In this document: one piece after another, positions 42,687 to 50,949 of the stretch
Position numbering within the stretch: the first letter of the stretch is position 1
Layout: each line of letters opens with the position of its first letter
NCBI GenBank assembly: GCA_900546365.1
Contig: URCF01000002.1
Span: 1 to 64,000, forward strand
Source of the DNA: an uncultured Porphyromonadaceae bacterium
GTDB lineage: Bacteria; Bacteroidota; Bacteroidia; Bacteroidales; Muribaculaceae
Reading direction: 5' to 3'
Length of the DNA stretch: 64,000 nucleotides
Made by a program: the position numbers and the translations under genes
The notes under the pieces: generated by a model
What the model saw: only the letters and a program-made list of their open reading frames with translations
What the model was told of the DNA's origin: nothing
Database searches by the model: none

Positions 42687-44938
42687 TTTCTGCGGCTGCG
42701 TGTTTTCTCCTTGGAGCGTTTATGCTTGCCACCTTTGGCCGATATAGCCTGACGGGCGGTCACTTCCTTGCCCATGTCGTCCTCGCCGGGACGGCGGCCG
42801 CGGTCATCCACCAGCACAAAGTCGAGCTGCTTGCGCTCAAGGCTTGTGCGGGCCACACGCACCTTCACCTCATCGCCCAGACGGTAGCGCACATTATGGC
42901 GGCGACCTATCAGGCAATAGTTGCGCTCATCGAAATCGTAATAGTCATCGGCCAGGTCGCGGACCGGCACAAGACCCTCGCAAAGGTTCTCGTTAAGCTC
43001 CACATAAAGGCCCCACTCGGTGACTCCGGAAATCACGCCGTCGAATGTTTCGCCAAGATGATCGCCCATATACTCCACCTGCTTGTATTTGATGGAGGAG
43101 CGCTCGGCATTGGAAGCCAGCTGCTCCATATCGCTCGAGTGCTTGCACTGCTCCTCGAGCTTTGCCACATTCACGCTTCTGCCGCCGTTCATATACCGGT
43201 CGAGCAGACGGTGCACCATCATGTCGGGATAGCGGCGGATCGGCGAGGTGAAATGAGTATAGAAGTCAAATCCCAGACCATAGTGGCCAATGTTCTCAGT
43301 GGTGTAAACCGCCTTGGCCATGGAGCGTATGGCAAGGGTGGAGAGGAAATTCTCCTCACCTTTCCCTTTCACCTCGGCTAGCATTCGGTTGATGGAGCGG
43401 TTCACCTCGCGTGCCGAGCCGCTCTCCTTCACCTTGTAGCCAAACGCACGCGCGATTTTGCTCAAATCGGACAGCTTGCCGGGGTCGGGCATATCGTGCA
43501 CACGATACACAAACGCTTTGGCCCGCTTGTGTCCCTGCGGCTTCCCTATGAATGTGGCCACTGTTTTGTTGGCCAGAAGCATGAACTCCTCAATAAGTTT
43601 GTTGGCATCCTTCGACTCCTTGAAATAGGTGCTCACGGGATGGCCGTGCTCATCAATTTCAAACTTCACCTCTGCGCGGTCAAACTCCACCGAGCCGTTC
43701 TCATAGCGCTGCGCCCTGAGCACCTTGGCCATAGCGTCAAGCGCAAGAATCTCGCGGGCATAGTCGCCGTGGCCGCTCTCGATCACATTCTGCGCCTCCT
43801 CGTAGGTGAAGCGGCGATTGGAGCGGGTCACAGTGCGGGCTATCTTGGAGGAATATACCTTGGCATTGTCGTCCATCTCAAAGATGCACGAGAATGTGAG
43901 CTTATCCTCATCGGGGCGCAGCGAGCATATACCGTTGCTCAGATGCTCCGGAAGCATAGGCACCACCCTGTCCACAAGATACACTGATGTGGCTCTCGTG
44001 CGGGCCTCCTTGTCGAGCAGCGTGTCGGGCTGCACATAATGCGTCACATCGGCGATATGCACACCCACTTCATAATGTCCGTTGGGCAACACTCTGAACG
44101 ACAGCGCATCGTCAAAATCCTTGGCATCCTTGGGGTCAATGGTGAAGGTGGTCACATCACGCATATCCAGTCGGCTGGCCACCACCTCGTCGGTGATTCC
44201 GGCATCAATCTTGGCAGCCGCCTCTTCCACATTCTTCGGATAACGGTACGGAAGGCCAAACTCCGCCAGGATGGCGTGCATCTCGGTGGTGTTTTCACCG
44301 GTTTTGCCCAGTATATCAATAATTTCGCCGATAGGGTTCTTGGCATCGTCGGGCCACGAGGTGATGCGCACCACCGCCTTGTCGCCGGTCACGCCACCCT
44401 TGAGCCTCTTCTTGGGGATAAGGATATCGGTGGCCAGATATTTGCTGTCGGTCTGCAGAAAAGCATACTGCTTCTCCACCTTGATAGTGCCGATGAAAGT
44501 CTGGTCCTTGGCCTCGATGATCTCCATCACCTCCGCTTCGGGCTCCACGCCTTTGCGGCGGGCGGCCACAATCACCTTCACCTTGTCGCCGTTGAGAGCA
44601 TGCATGGAGTTGCGCTCGGCCACAAACAGCGTTTCGCCATCCTCGTCCGTCACCACTGAGTTTTTGCCGTTGGAGCGGCGCACAAACACACCGGTGGTCA
44701 CATTGCTGCGGGCAGGAGCTTTGTATTTGCCCGGCGAGGTTTCAATAAGGTCACCGTCAAACGCCATCCCGGCCAGCAGCATAGCCACCGAGCGGTGGGC
44801 GGCGGGAGTGTCGGCGCCAATGGCAAATGCCACCTGCTTGTAGTTGAATGTGCCGTTCTTCTGCCGGTTTATATAGTTCACCACCTCTTGACGCAGTGTC
44901 TTGGCGGTTAGTTTCTGTGATTCTTGTTTTTTAGCCAT
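42683..44938 (-). CDS. rnr: Ribonuclease R
   Basis: A 751-residue processive 3'-5' exoribonuclease. It has an N-terminal winged-helix-like region and cold-shock domains, a central RNB domain (DVTTFTIDPKDAKDFDDALS with the catalytic Asp cluster, and YTHFTSPIRRYPDMMVHR), a C-terminal S1 domain (FDGVISGVTEWGLYVEL) and a basic tail (KRSKEKTRSRRK). ATG at 44938 begins MAKKQESQ; the longer frame runs through an AT-rich leader. A 9-bp palindrome lies 29 bp upstream. Co-translated with folB. Confidence 0.96.
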   Translation of the reverse strand: MAKKQESQKLTAKTLRQEVVNYINRQKNGTFNYKQVAFAIGADTPAAHRSVAMLLAGMAFDGDLIETSPGKYKAPARSNVTTGVFVRRSNGKNSVVTDEDGETLFVAERNSMHALNGDKVKVIVAARRKGVEPEAEVMEIIEAKDQTFIGTIKVEKQYAFLQTDSKYLATDILIPKKRLKGGVTGDKAVVRITSWPDDAKNPIGEIIDILGKTGENTTEMHAILAEFGLPYRYPKNVEEAAAKIDAGITDEVVASRLDMRDVTTFTIDPKDAKDFDDALSFRVLPNGHYEVGVHIADVTHYVQPDTLLDKEARTRATSVYLVDRVVPMLPEHLSNGICSLRPDEDKLTFSCIFEMDDNAKVYSSKIARTVTRSNRRFTYEEAQNVIESGHGDYAREILALDAMAKVLRAQRYENGSVEFDRAEVKFEIDEHGHPVSTYFKESKDANKLIEEFMLLANKTVATFIGKPQGHKRAKAFVYRVHDMPDPGKLSDLSKIARAFGYKVKESGSAREVNRSINRMLAEVKGKGEENFLSTLAIRSMAKAVYTTENIGHYGLGFDFYTHFTSPIRRYPDMMVHRLLDRYMNGGRSVNVAKLEEQCKHSSDMEQLASNAERSSIKYKQVEYMGDHLGETFDGVISGVTEWGLYVELNENLCEGLVPVRDLADDYYDFDERNYCLIGRRHNVRYRLGDEVKVRVARTSLERKQLDFVLVDDRGRRPGEDDMGKEVTARQAISAKGGKHKRSKEKTRSRRK

Positions 44939-44966
44939 AATAACTGAATGGTTGTTGGTTATGAAT

Positions 44967-44994
44967 ATAACAATCACGCGCCACAGATTGTTAT
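44967..44994. repeat. Palindrome upstream of rnr
   Basis: ATAACAATC (44967-44975) and GATTGTTAT (44986-44994) are perfect inverted repeats with a 10-nt spacer, 29 bp from the rnr start. It could be an operator or leader hairpin. Confidence 0.45.
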
Positions 44995-45012
44995 GCTGAT
45001 TTTATGCTTGAA

Positions 45013-45060
45013 GCGTGCCCGCCACAGGCCATTGTTCCAAGGCCGTGGATGCAGGCACGC
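45013..45060 (-). terminator. Large hairpin downstream of gyrB
   Basis: GCGTGCC (45013-45019) pairs with GGCACGC (45054-45060), with inner CCAC/GTGG and GGCC/GGCC pairing. It lies 37 bp after the gyrB stop. No T run follows, so it is a stabilising 3' hairpin or weak terminator. Confidence 0.55.
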
Positions 45061-45096
45061 TCCCGTGATGCTGTCCGAATATATATTATATATGCG

Positions 45097-47028
45097 TTAT
45101 GCGTCGATATTGGCGTAGTTGGCGTTGCTTTCGATAAACTCGCGGCGCGGCTCCACATCCTCACCCATCAGCATGGAGAATATACGGTCGGCCTCAGCGG
45201 CATCGCTGATATGCACCTGCTTGAGCAATCGTTTTTCGGGCGACATGGTGGTGTCGCGCAGCTCCTCGGCACTCATCTCACCAAGACCCTTGTAGCGCTG
45301 CACCTTGGTTTTGTCGCCATACTTGGCGATAAACTGCTGCACCTGGGCATCCGTCCAGCAATACTCCTCATTTTTGCCTCGCATACATTTGTACAACGGC
45401 GGAGTGGCAAGATACAGATAGCCGTTCTCGATGATGGGACGCATACGGCGGAAGAAGAATGTCATCAGCAGGGTGGCGATATGGGCGCCATCCACATCAG
45501 CATCGGTCATGATGATAATCTTATGGTAGGCCAGCTTACTGATGTTCACCTCTTTCTGGTCCTCTTCAGTGCCGATGGTCACGCGCATGGCCTTGAACAG
45601 GCTTGTGATTTCCTGATTGTCAAACACCCTGTGCTCCATAGCCTTCTCCACATTGAGGATTTTGCCTCGCAGCGGCAGAATGGCCTGGAATGTGCGGTCG
45701 CGGCCCTGCTTGGCAGTTCCACCCGCAGAGTCTCCCTCCACAAGAAACAGCTCGCAATCCTCAGCATGACGGCTCGAACAGTCGGCCAGCTTGCCGGGAA
45801 GACCGCCACCGCTGAGTGGCGACTTGCGGAGCACTTTGTCGCGGGCGTTGCGGGCGGCATGACGGGCTTTCGCAGCCACTATCACCTTGCTCACAATAGC
45901 CTTGGCCTCGCGGGGATGCTCCTCGAGATAGTTGCCCAGAGCCTCGCTCACCGCTGTCTGCACAGCGCCGATAGCCTCATTGTTGCCGAGCTTGGTTTTG
46001 GTCTGACCCTCAAACTGAGGCTCGAGCACCTTCACCGACACCACGGCTGTCAACCCCTCGCGGAAGTCGGACGCATCCACTGTCACCTTCTCCTTCTCAA
46101 ACATCTTGTTATCGTCGCCATACTTCTTCAGAGTCAGTGTGAGGCCACGACGGAAACCGGTGAGGTGTGTACCGCCCTCTATGGTGTTGATATTGTTGAC
46201 AAACGAATATACATTCTCGTTGTAGGTATTGTTGTAGGTCAGAGCCACCTCCACAGGGATGCCGCCACGCTCGGTGTTGAGATGTATCACATCGTCAATC
46301 AGCGACTCCTTGTTGCTGTCGATATACTCCACAAACTCCCTCAGTCCGTCCTTGCTGTAGAAAGTCTCGCTGCGGGGCACACCATCTTCGTTCACCTCAC
46401 GCATATCTGTAAGCTTCAGGGTGATGCCGGCATTAAGGAAGGCGAGGTCGCGCAGACGGTTGGCCAGGGTGTTGTAGTCATAAACGCTGACAGTGAATAT
46501 CGAGGAGTCCGGCAGGAATGTGACAGTGGTGCCGGTAGTGTCGGTTTCGCCTATCACCGTCAGCTCCGATGTGGGCTTGCCGCAGGAATACTCCTGCATA
46601 TACACTTTGCCGTCACGGCGCACCTCGGCGCGAAGATAGGAGCTCAGCGCATTCACACACGACACGCCCACACCGTGCAGACCGCCACTCACCTTGTAGC
46701 TGCCCTTGTCAAACTTACCACCGGCATGAAGCACTGTCAGCACCACCTCAAGGGCGCTCTTGTGCTCCTTCTCGTGCATATCCACAGGAATACCGCGGCC
46801 ATCGTCCACCACCGTTATCGAATTATCCTCGTTGATGGTCACTTCTATATCCTTGGCATATCCTGCGAGCGCTTCGTCAATGGAGTTGTCCACCACCTCA
46901 TACACCAGATGATGAAGACCTTTCTCCGATATATCGCCTATATACATTGCCGGGCGTTTGCGCACCGCTTCCAAGCCTTCGAGCACCGTGATATTACTCG
47001 CGCTGTATTCTTCTTCTCTTTCTGACAT
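45097..47028 (-). CDS. gyrB: DNA gyrase subunit B
   Basis: The ATPase subunit of gyrase. The 643 residues have the GHKL ATP site (EVVDNSIDEALAG, VDDGRGIPVDMH, GGLHGVGVSCVNALS), the transducer domain, and the TOPRIM domain with EGDSAGGTAKQGRDR and MTDADVDGAHI. It lacks the long insertion of E. coli GyrB and ends ESNANYANIDA, as in Bacteroidetes GyrB. GyrB and ParE are close relatives, but GLHGVGVSCVNALS and the C-terminus favour GyrB. It has its own consensus promoter and a hairpin-rich leader. Confidence 0.95.
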   Translation of the reverse strand: MSEREEEYSASNITVLEGLEAVRKRPAMYIGDISEKGLHHLVYEVVDNSIDEALAGYAKDIEVTINEDNSITVVDDGRGIPVDMHEKEHKSALEVVLTVLHAGGKFDKGSYKVSGGLHGVGVSCVNALSSYLRAEVRRDGKVYMQEYSCGKPTSELTVIGETDTTGTTVTFLPDSSIFTVSVYDYNTLANRLRDLAFLNAGITLKLTDMREVNEDGVPRSETFYSKDGLREFVEYIDSNKESLIDDVIHLNTERGGIPVEVALTYNNTYNENVYSFVNNINTIEGGTHLTGFRRGLTLTLKKYGDDNKMFEKEKVTVDASDFREGLTAVVSVKVLEPQFEGQTKTKLGNNEAIGAVQTAVSEALGNYLEEHPREAKAIVSKVIVAAKARHAARNARDKVLRKSPLSGGGLPGKLADCSSRHAEDCELFLVEGDSAGGTAKQGRDRTFQAILPLRGKILNVEKAMEHRVFDNQEITSLFKAMRVTIGTEEDQKEVNISKLAYHKIIIMTDADVDGAHIATLLMTFFFRRMRPIIENGYLYLATPPLYKCMRGKNEEYCWTDAQVQQFIAKYGDKTKVQRYKGLGEMSAEELRDTTMSPEKRLLKQVHISDAAEADRIFSMLMGEDVEPRREFIESNANYANIDA

Positions 47029-47099
47029 TATTGTTTACGTTTTATTTTCATGCCCTGTGCCTCCACGGAGGCTCAACCGTGACGGTTTTTTTGAGCAAA

Positions 47100-47131
47100 C
47101 AAAATTACAAAAATTTCCGCTTCCGTGCAAA
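47100..47131 (-). promoter_or_regulatory. Promoter of gyrB
   Basis: On the minus strand TTTG (47128-47131), 20 bp, then TAATTTTG (47100-47107). The leader of about 65 nt contains a GCCTC/GAGGC hairpin at 47061-47074. Confidence 0.72.
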
Positions 47132-47275
47132 AAAAAATATCGCCACACCCACCCACAGCAAAAAATAAAAATTCCACCATTTCTGTCAACCATCGGAATC
47201 ATCAGATTCACAGCGATTACCCCGCGTCACGCCACATTTTGATTTGTGAAAAAATGTGAAAATTCTACCCAAACT

Positions 47276-47307
47276 ATTGCACGGTTCAAAAAGTCGCCTT
47301 ACCTTTG
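47276..47307 (+). promoter_or_regulatory. Promoter of tRNA-Pro
   Basis: ATTG (47276-47279), 20 bp, then the -7 box TACCTTTG (47300-47307), 17 bp before the tRNA 5' end. Confidence 0.7.
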
Positions 47308-47324
47308 CATCGCTTTTAAGCCAT

Positions 47325-47400
47325 CGGGGTGTAGCTCAGCCCGGTTTAGAGTACGCGTCTGGGGGGCGTGTGGTCGCAAGTTCGAATCTTGTCACCCCGA
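47325..47400 (+). tRNA. tRNA-Pro (anticodon GGG)
   Basis: A 76-nt cloverleaf. The acceptor stem is CGGGGTG / CACCCCG with discriminator A, the D stem is GCTC/GAGT, and the anticodon loop is CTGGGGG with GGG at its centre (stem CGCGT/GCGTG with wobbles). The T arm is GCAAG-TTCGAAT-CTTGT. The CCA end is not encoded, as is usual in Bacteroidetes. A dedicated promoter and terminator make it a single-gene unit. Confidence 0.95.
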
Positions 47401-47406
47401 CTGAAA

Positions 47407-47440
47407 GTGCTGGTAGCATAGCTGCCGGCACTTTTTTGTT
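47407..47440 (+). terminator. Intrinsic terminator after tRNA-Pro
   Basis: An 11-bp stem (47407-47417 with 47421-47431) with a 3-nt loop, followed by TTTTTTGTT. Confidence 0.88.
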
Positions 47441-47498
47441 ATACCCCGCCATCGGAGGCCGGCCACCGGAAATTTTGCATTAACAGCAGTCAGCAACT

Positions 47499-47532
47499 AT
47501 AAAAAAAATCCGCGCCGGTGTGGGCGCGGATT
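47499..47532 (-). terminator. Intrinsic terminator after slyD
   Basis: On the minus strand a 10-bp stem AATCCGCGCC / GGCGCGGATT (47507-47516 with 47523-47532) is followed by eight T. Confidence 0.9.
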
Positions 47533-47558
47533 CAATATATGCAATAATAATTCAAAAG

Positions 47559-48158
47559 TTATGCCTTGCAAGCTGAGTCATCGCAATGGCAGGCATCTTC
47601 GCCACAGCCGCCCTCAGACGAGCAGTCGCAGCCATCGCCGCACGAACCGCAGCCACAGCCGCAGCCACCTTGCTGAAGTTTTATCTCATCCTCCGAAGCA
47701 TCGCGCACTGCAAGAATAGAACCCTTGAAGCGCACATCCTTGCCGGCGAGAGGATGGTTGAAATCCATCTTCACATCCTTGTCGGTCACTTCACGCACCA
47801 CACCTGTGATACGAAATCCGTCCTGGGTCATCATGGGAAGCGCAGCGCCTGGGCGCACTGCCTCGCTGTCAAATTTCCCGTCAATCTCAAACACTTCCTT
47901 GGGAAGAGTGGCCACCTGCTCGGGGTCGTAGGAGCCGAACGCCTTGGCTGCCTCTACCTTCACATCAAAGGTGTCGCCAACTCCGAGGCCATCGATCGCC
48001 ACCTCAAGCGGCTCGATAACACCACGGGTCACACCGAAGATAATCTTTTCGGGATCATCGGAAGAAGTCTGGTGAACAAGCTCTTCGGAGCCATCTGCAT
48101 CCACTTTGTACAAGTCGTAGCCGAGCTCCACATATTTTCCGGGTTGAATCTTTTCCAT
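47559..48158 (-). CDS. slyD: SlyD-like FKBP-type peptidyl-prolyl isomerase with metal-binding tail
   Basis: A 199-residue SlyD-type foldase. The FKBP core (YVELGYDLYKVDADG, TRGVIEPLEVAIDGLGVGD) is interrupted by the insert-in-flap domain (about residues 70-130, with AFGSYDPEQVATLPKEVF), and NHPLAGKDVRFKGSILAVRDA closes the fold. The C-terminal 40 residues are rich in Cys, His and Asp (GGCGCGCGSCGDGCDC, ACHCDD), the metal-binding tail used for nickel or zinc delivery in E. coli SlyD. No hydrogenase or urease genes are nearby, so a general chaperone and metal-buffer role is likely here. Confidence 0.92.
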   Translation of the reverse strand: MEKIQPGKYVELGYDLYKVDADGSEELVHQTSSDDPEKIIFGVTRGVIEPLEVAIDGLGVGDTFDVKVEAAKAFGSYDPEQVATLPKEVFEIDGKFDSEAVRPGAALPMMTQDGFRITGVVREVTDKDVKMDFNHPLAGKDVRFKGSILAVRDASEDEIKLQQGGCGCGCGSCGDGCDCSSEGGCGEDACHCDDSACKA

Positions 48159-48345
48159 AATCTTTTATCGTTTTTATTTAGGTTAGTAGTGTCAGTGACT
48201 ACAACAAACATTGTGCCAACGAAGTTGACCTGCCACTGCTTTTATATATTAACGTATCAACACCCCTTTTTATTGTGTTCAACAAACCGCTAAGCATCAA
48301 AACTTTAACACTCAAGACACAGAATTAAAGAAATTTTTCCTCATT

Positions 48346-48353
48346 TATTTTTG
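48346..48353 (+). promoter_or_regulatory. Possible -7 box of the MetE-like gene
   Basis: TATTTTTG, 69 bp before ATG 48423. No -33 partner is seen. Confidence 0.4.
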
Positions 48354-48422
48354 CCATTTACATTGTTCTTTGTAATTTCGCAGCAACAAAACACTCTCAA
48401 ACAAACCCCAACAATATCCGAA

Positions 48423-49517
48423 ATGAAATACGACATTGTAGGCAGCTTCCTTGCCCCAGATGATTTTCACACAGTCAAATCACAATTTGAAGCCAACCTC
48501 ATCCCCCTGTCAGCCCTCACAGCAGCTGAAGACGCCACAGTGCGACGCATCGTTGACCGTCAGCTCGAAGCCGGCCTCAAGGAGGTGACATCCGGAGAAG
48601 TGCGCCGCAAATATTGGGACCGTGATTTCTATTTCCACCTTCAGGGTGTGACGCGAGAGCGTGTGGAGAGCGGACGCGTTTATCAGGACGAAGAAGCCTT
48701 CACCGATGTAATCCGCTTCACCGACCGCATCGCCTACAATCCCCTCCACCCGGTGTTTGACGATTTCAAGCAACTCAAGGAGTACACCGGATCCCGTGCT
48801 TCATGCCGACAGACACTCCCTTCGCCCACCAATATGCTACTCGACATCCTTGACCTCAGCGAAGGGCACCCCGAACGAATCTATCCCTCTCCCGACACCC
48901 TCATCGATGATCTCGCCTCGGCATGGCGCCTCACCATCCAACACCTTTACGAGCTCGGATGCCGCCATGTGCAGCTCGATGACCCCGACTGCGGACACCT
49001 CAGCAATCCCGAGTTTGAGAACAGACTTGTGCTGGGCGGGATCGACCTCAACAATCTTCACGCCCAGGTGATAAAACTCATCAACGACACCATCGCCGAT
49101 ATGCCCGACGACATGAAATGCTCCATCTTCATATCCTCCGGCTCCACCATCATCCCCAACTGGGAGGCACACGACACACCAAGCAACTTCATGCCCAAGC
49201 TGCTCGCCGGAATCAATGTGAACCGTTTCTACCTCCCGTTCCGCAATGACAAACCCGAGACTCTCGCCATACTGCGCTTCATCCCCAACGGTCGCGAAGT
49301 GGTGCTCGGACTGATGGATGCACACTCCCCCATCCCCGATGATGCCGGCGCCATTGCCGAAACCGTCCACGAGGCACAGAAGCATATCGACCCTGCACTG
49401 CTCGCCATCAGCCCGCGCACAGGGTTCAAACTGTCGGAGTTCGCCATCCGCGGCCTCACCTACGAGGACCAGTGGCAGAAGCTAACCCGCCTCGCCGACA
49501 TCGCCGCCGCACTCTGA
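48423..49517 (+). CDS. MetE C-terminal-like (YxjG/YxjH) protein lacking zinc ligands
   Basis: A 364-residue TIM barrel of the cobalamin-independent methionine synthase family (YxjG/YxjH group). Family features kept are IVGSFLAP, the TSGEVRRKYWDRDF segment (usually DGEFRR), LPSPTNML, and VQLDDPDCG. The zinc site is gone: the usual HxCRGN reads FISSGS (residues 236-241), the Glu position is occupied by YLPF, and the C-terminal SPQCGF reads SPRTGF (Thr333). Zinc activates the thiol in this family, so this is unlikely to be a normal methionine synthase. ATG at 48423 matches the family start. Monocistronic. Role unknown. Confidence 0.75.
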   Translation: MKYDIVGSFLAPDDFHTVKSQFEANLIPLSALTAAEDATVRRIVDRQLEAGLKEVTSGEVRRKYWDRDFYFHLQGVTRERVESGRVYQDEEAFTDVIRFTDRIAYNPLHPVFDDFKQLKEYTGSRASCRQTLPSPTNMLLDILDLSEGHPERIYPSPDTLIDDLASAWRLTIQHLYELGCRHVQLDDPDCGHLSNPEFENRLVLGGIDLNNLHAQVIKLINDTIADMPDDMKCSIFISSGSTIIPNWEAHDTPSNFMPKLLAGINVNRFYLPFRNDKPETLAILRFIPNGREVVLGLMDAHSPIPDDAGAIAETVHEAQKHIDPALLAISPRTGFKLSEFAIRGLTYEDQWQKLTRLADIAAAL

Positions 49518-49529
49518 GCCACAAGGACC

Positions 49530-50063
49530 TTACCGACGGCCAATAGTGTCAAACAAATTCTGCGTGGCATCCTGAAGCATATCCAGCACCAGCTCAAACC
49601 CCTCGGCCCCCTCATAGTACGGGTCGGGAACACAATCATAGCGCGAGAAGTCGCCAAACCATTCCGCCATTCCCATGATCTTCGCCTCCGCTTCCGGCGT
49701 TGGCGCAAGCTCATGCAGGCGGTCAAGATTTCCGCTGTCCATGCCTATTATAAGGTCAAAATCCTCAAAATCGCGCTCCCGCACCTGACGGCATATATGG
49801 TCGAGCACCAGCCCGCGGCGGCGTGCGTGAGCCCTCATGCGGCTGTCAGGCAGCTCACCGACATGCCAGCCGCCGGTGCCAGCCGAGTCTATATCCCACC
49901 GGGCATCATCGCCGTGCTCACGCACCAACGCTTTCATCACGCCATCAGCAGCCGGGCTCCGGCATATATTGCCTAAGCACACAAACAGCACCCGTATCTT
50001 GTCCTTTCCCCGGAGCGACTCCACTATTGCATTGAACCGCCCGTCATTCTTATTTATCACCAT
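49530..50063 (-). CDS. Low-molecular-weight protein tyrosine phosphatase
   Basis: A 177-residue LMW-PTP. The catalytic P-loop is CLGNICRS (Cys29, Arg35) with the general-acid Asp in VPDPYYEG near the C-terminus. About 20 extra residues precede the usual start. In many bacteria this enzyme (Wzb) dephosphorylates the tyrosine kinase Wzc that controls polysaccharide length, but no tyrosine kinase is seen in this window. Convergent with the MetE-like gene, and divergent from the fucosyltransferase-like gene with 70 bp between. Confidence 0.9.
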   Translation of the reverse strand: MVINKNDGRFNAIVESLRGKDKIRVLFVCLGNICRSPAADGVMKALVREHGDDARWDIDSAGTGGWHVGELPDSRMRAHARRRGLVLDHICRQVRERDFEDFDLIIGMDSGNLDRLHELAPTPEAEAKIMGMAEWFGDFSRYDCVPDPYYEGAEGFELVLDMLQDATQNLFDTIGRR

Positions 50064-50118
50064 ATCGTCAGAGAATATTTACTTTTCGTTTATTGCACAA
50101 AGGTAAGCCATTTTTGCT

Positions 50119-50126
50119 TAACTTTG
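50119..50126 (+). promoter_or_regulatory. -7 box of the fucosyltransferase-like gene
   Basis: TAACTTTG, 7 bp before the ATG at 50134, implying a nearly leaderless mRNA. Confidence 0.5.
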
Positions 50127-50133
50127 TGCCATT

Positions 50134-50949
50134 ATGCACACAGGCATCACCATATCACCCCTCGGAGGGCTCGCCAACAGGATGCGCGCCATCCTCTCCG
50201 CCCGCGCACTCGCTGCCGATGCCGATGTGCCGTTGCGCGTGCTTTGGAACACATCTTCCGAGCTTGGATGTGCCCCGCAATGGCTCTTCAACACCCGGAC
50301 ATGGGAGTTTGACTGGCGCACCACATCGCCCCTCGCACACCACTGGCTATGGAAACCGGCCGGCAAAGCGAATCTCTTCCTCCCGGCATTGTGGCAACCG
50401 CTGCGGTTCCGCCACCGCCTCAACGGCACAGAAACAGCCTCATCGCTCATTGATGATGCCAGACAGGGGATATATATCACTTCCGGACAAACCTTCTACC
50501 CCTACCAACCATCTGATGCCCAACGTATCTTCGCCCCCACCCCGGCCATAGCCGCAATGGTGGAACAGAAGCTCGAGCCTATGGCTTCACACCGCAAAGT
50601 GGGCGTGCATATCCGCCGCACAGACAATACCGAATCAATCATCAACAGCCCCGACTTCCTTTTCACCTCTCTCATCCGCAAGGAGCTTGAGTCCGGCTCC
50701 GACACCATGATCTACCTCGCCACCGACAGCGAGGCCACCAAGCAGAAATTGCTTGGTGAGTTCGGCAACAAAATCATCACAAGCCCGCATCAGGCATGCC
50801 GTTCCTCACGCCAAGGAATGATGGAAGCCTGGGCCGAGATGCTCACCCTCAGCCGCATGGACATCATAATCGGGTCATTCTACAGTTCGTTCTCAGAGAT
50901 GGCCGCACAGATAGGCTCAACGCCCCTCCGGATTGCCTCGCAGCGATGA
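50134..50949 (+). CDS. Fucosyltransferase-like (NodZ/O-FucT fold) protein
   Basis: A 271-residue protein with two marks of the GT-B fucosyltransferase clan: SPLGGLANRMRAILSARAL at the N-terminus (like the GxGNR/GGLANR loop of O-FucT and NodZ) and KVGVHIRRTDN in the centre, the HxRxxD-type GDP-sugar motif. The C-terminal GSFYSSFSEMAA fits the third motif. It probably transfers fucose or a related GDP-sugar, but acceptor and donor are not known. No signal peptide, so cytoplasmic. Its last 33 bp overlap the 3' end of convergent lpxB. Confidence 0.72.
   Translation: MHTGITISPLGGLANRMRAILSARALAADADVPLRVLWNTSSELGCAPQWLFNTRTWEFDWRTTSPLAHHWLWKPAGKANLFLPALWQPLRFRHRLNGTETASSLIDDARQGIYITSGQTFYPYQPSDAQRIFAPTPAIAAMVEQKLEPMASHRKVGVHIRRTDNTESIINSPDFLFTSLIRKELESGSDTMIYLATDSEATKQKLLGEFGNKIITSPHQACRSSRQGMMEAWAEMLTLSRMDIIIGSFYSSFSEMAAQIGSTPLRIASQR

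Noticed and set aside
45004..47025. Very long open frame on the plus strand, antisense to gyrB
   Set aside because: gyrB on the minus strand is certain. The antisense frame is rich in His, Leu and Gly without any domain, as expected from GC-biased third codon positions.
47401..47404. Encoded CCA end for tRNA-Pro
   Set aside because: The bases after the discriminator are CTGA, so CCA must be added after transcription.
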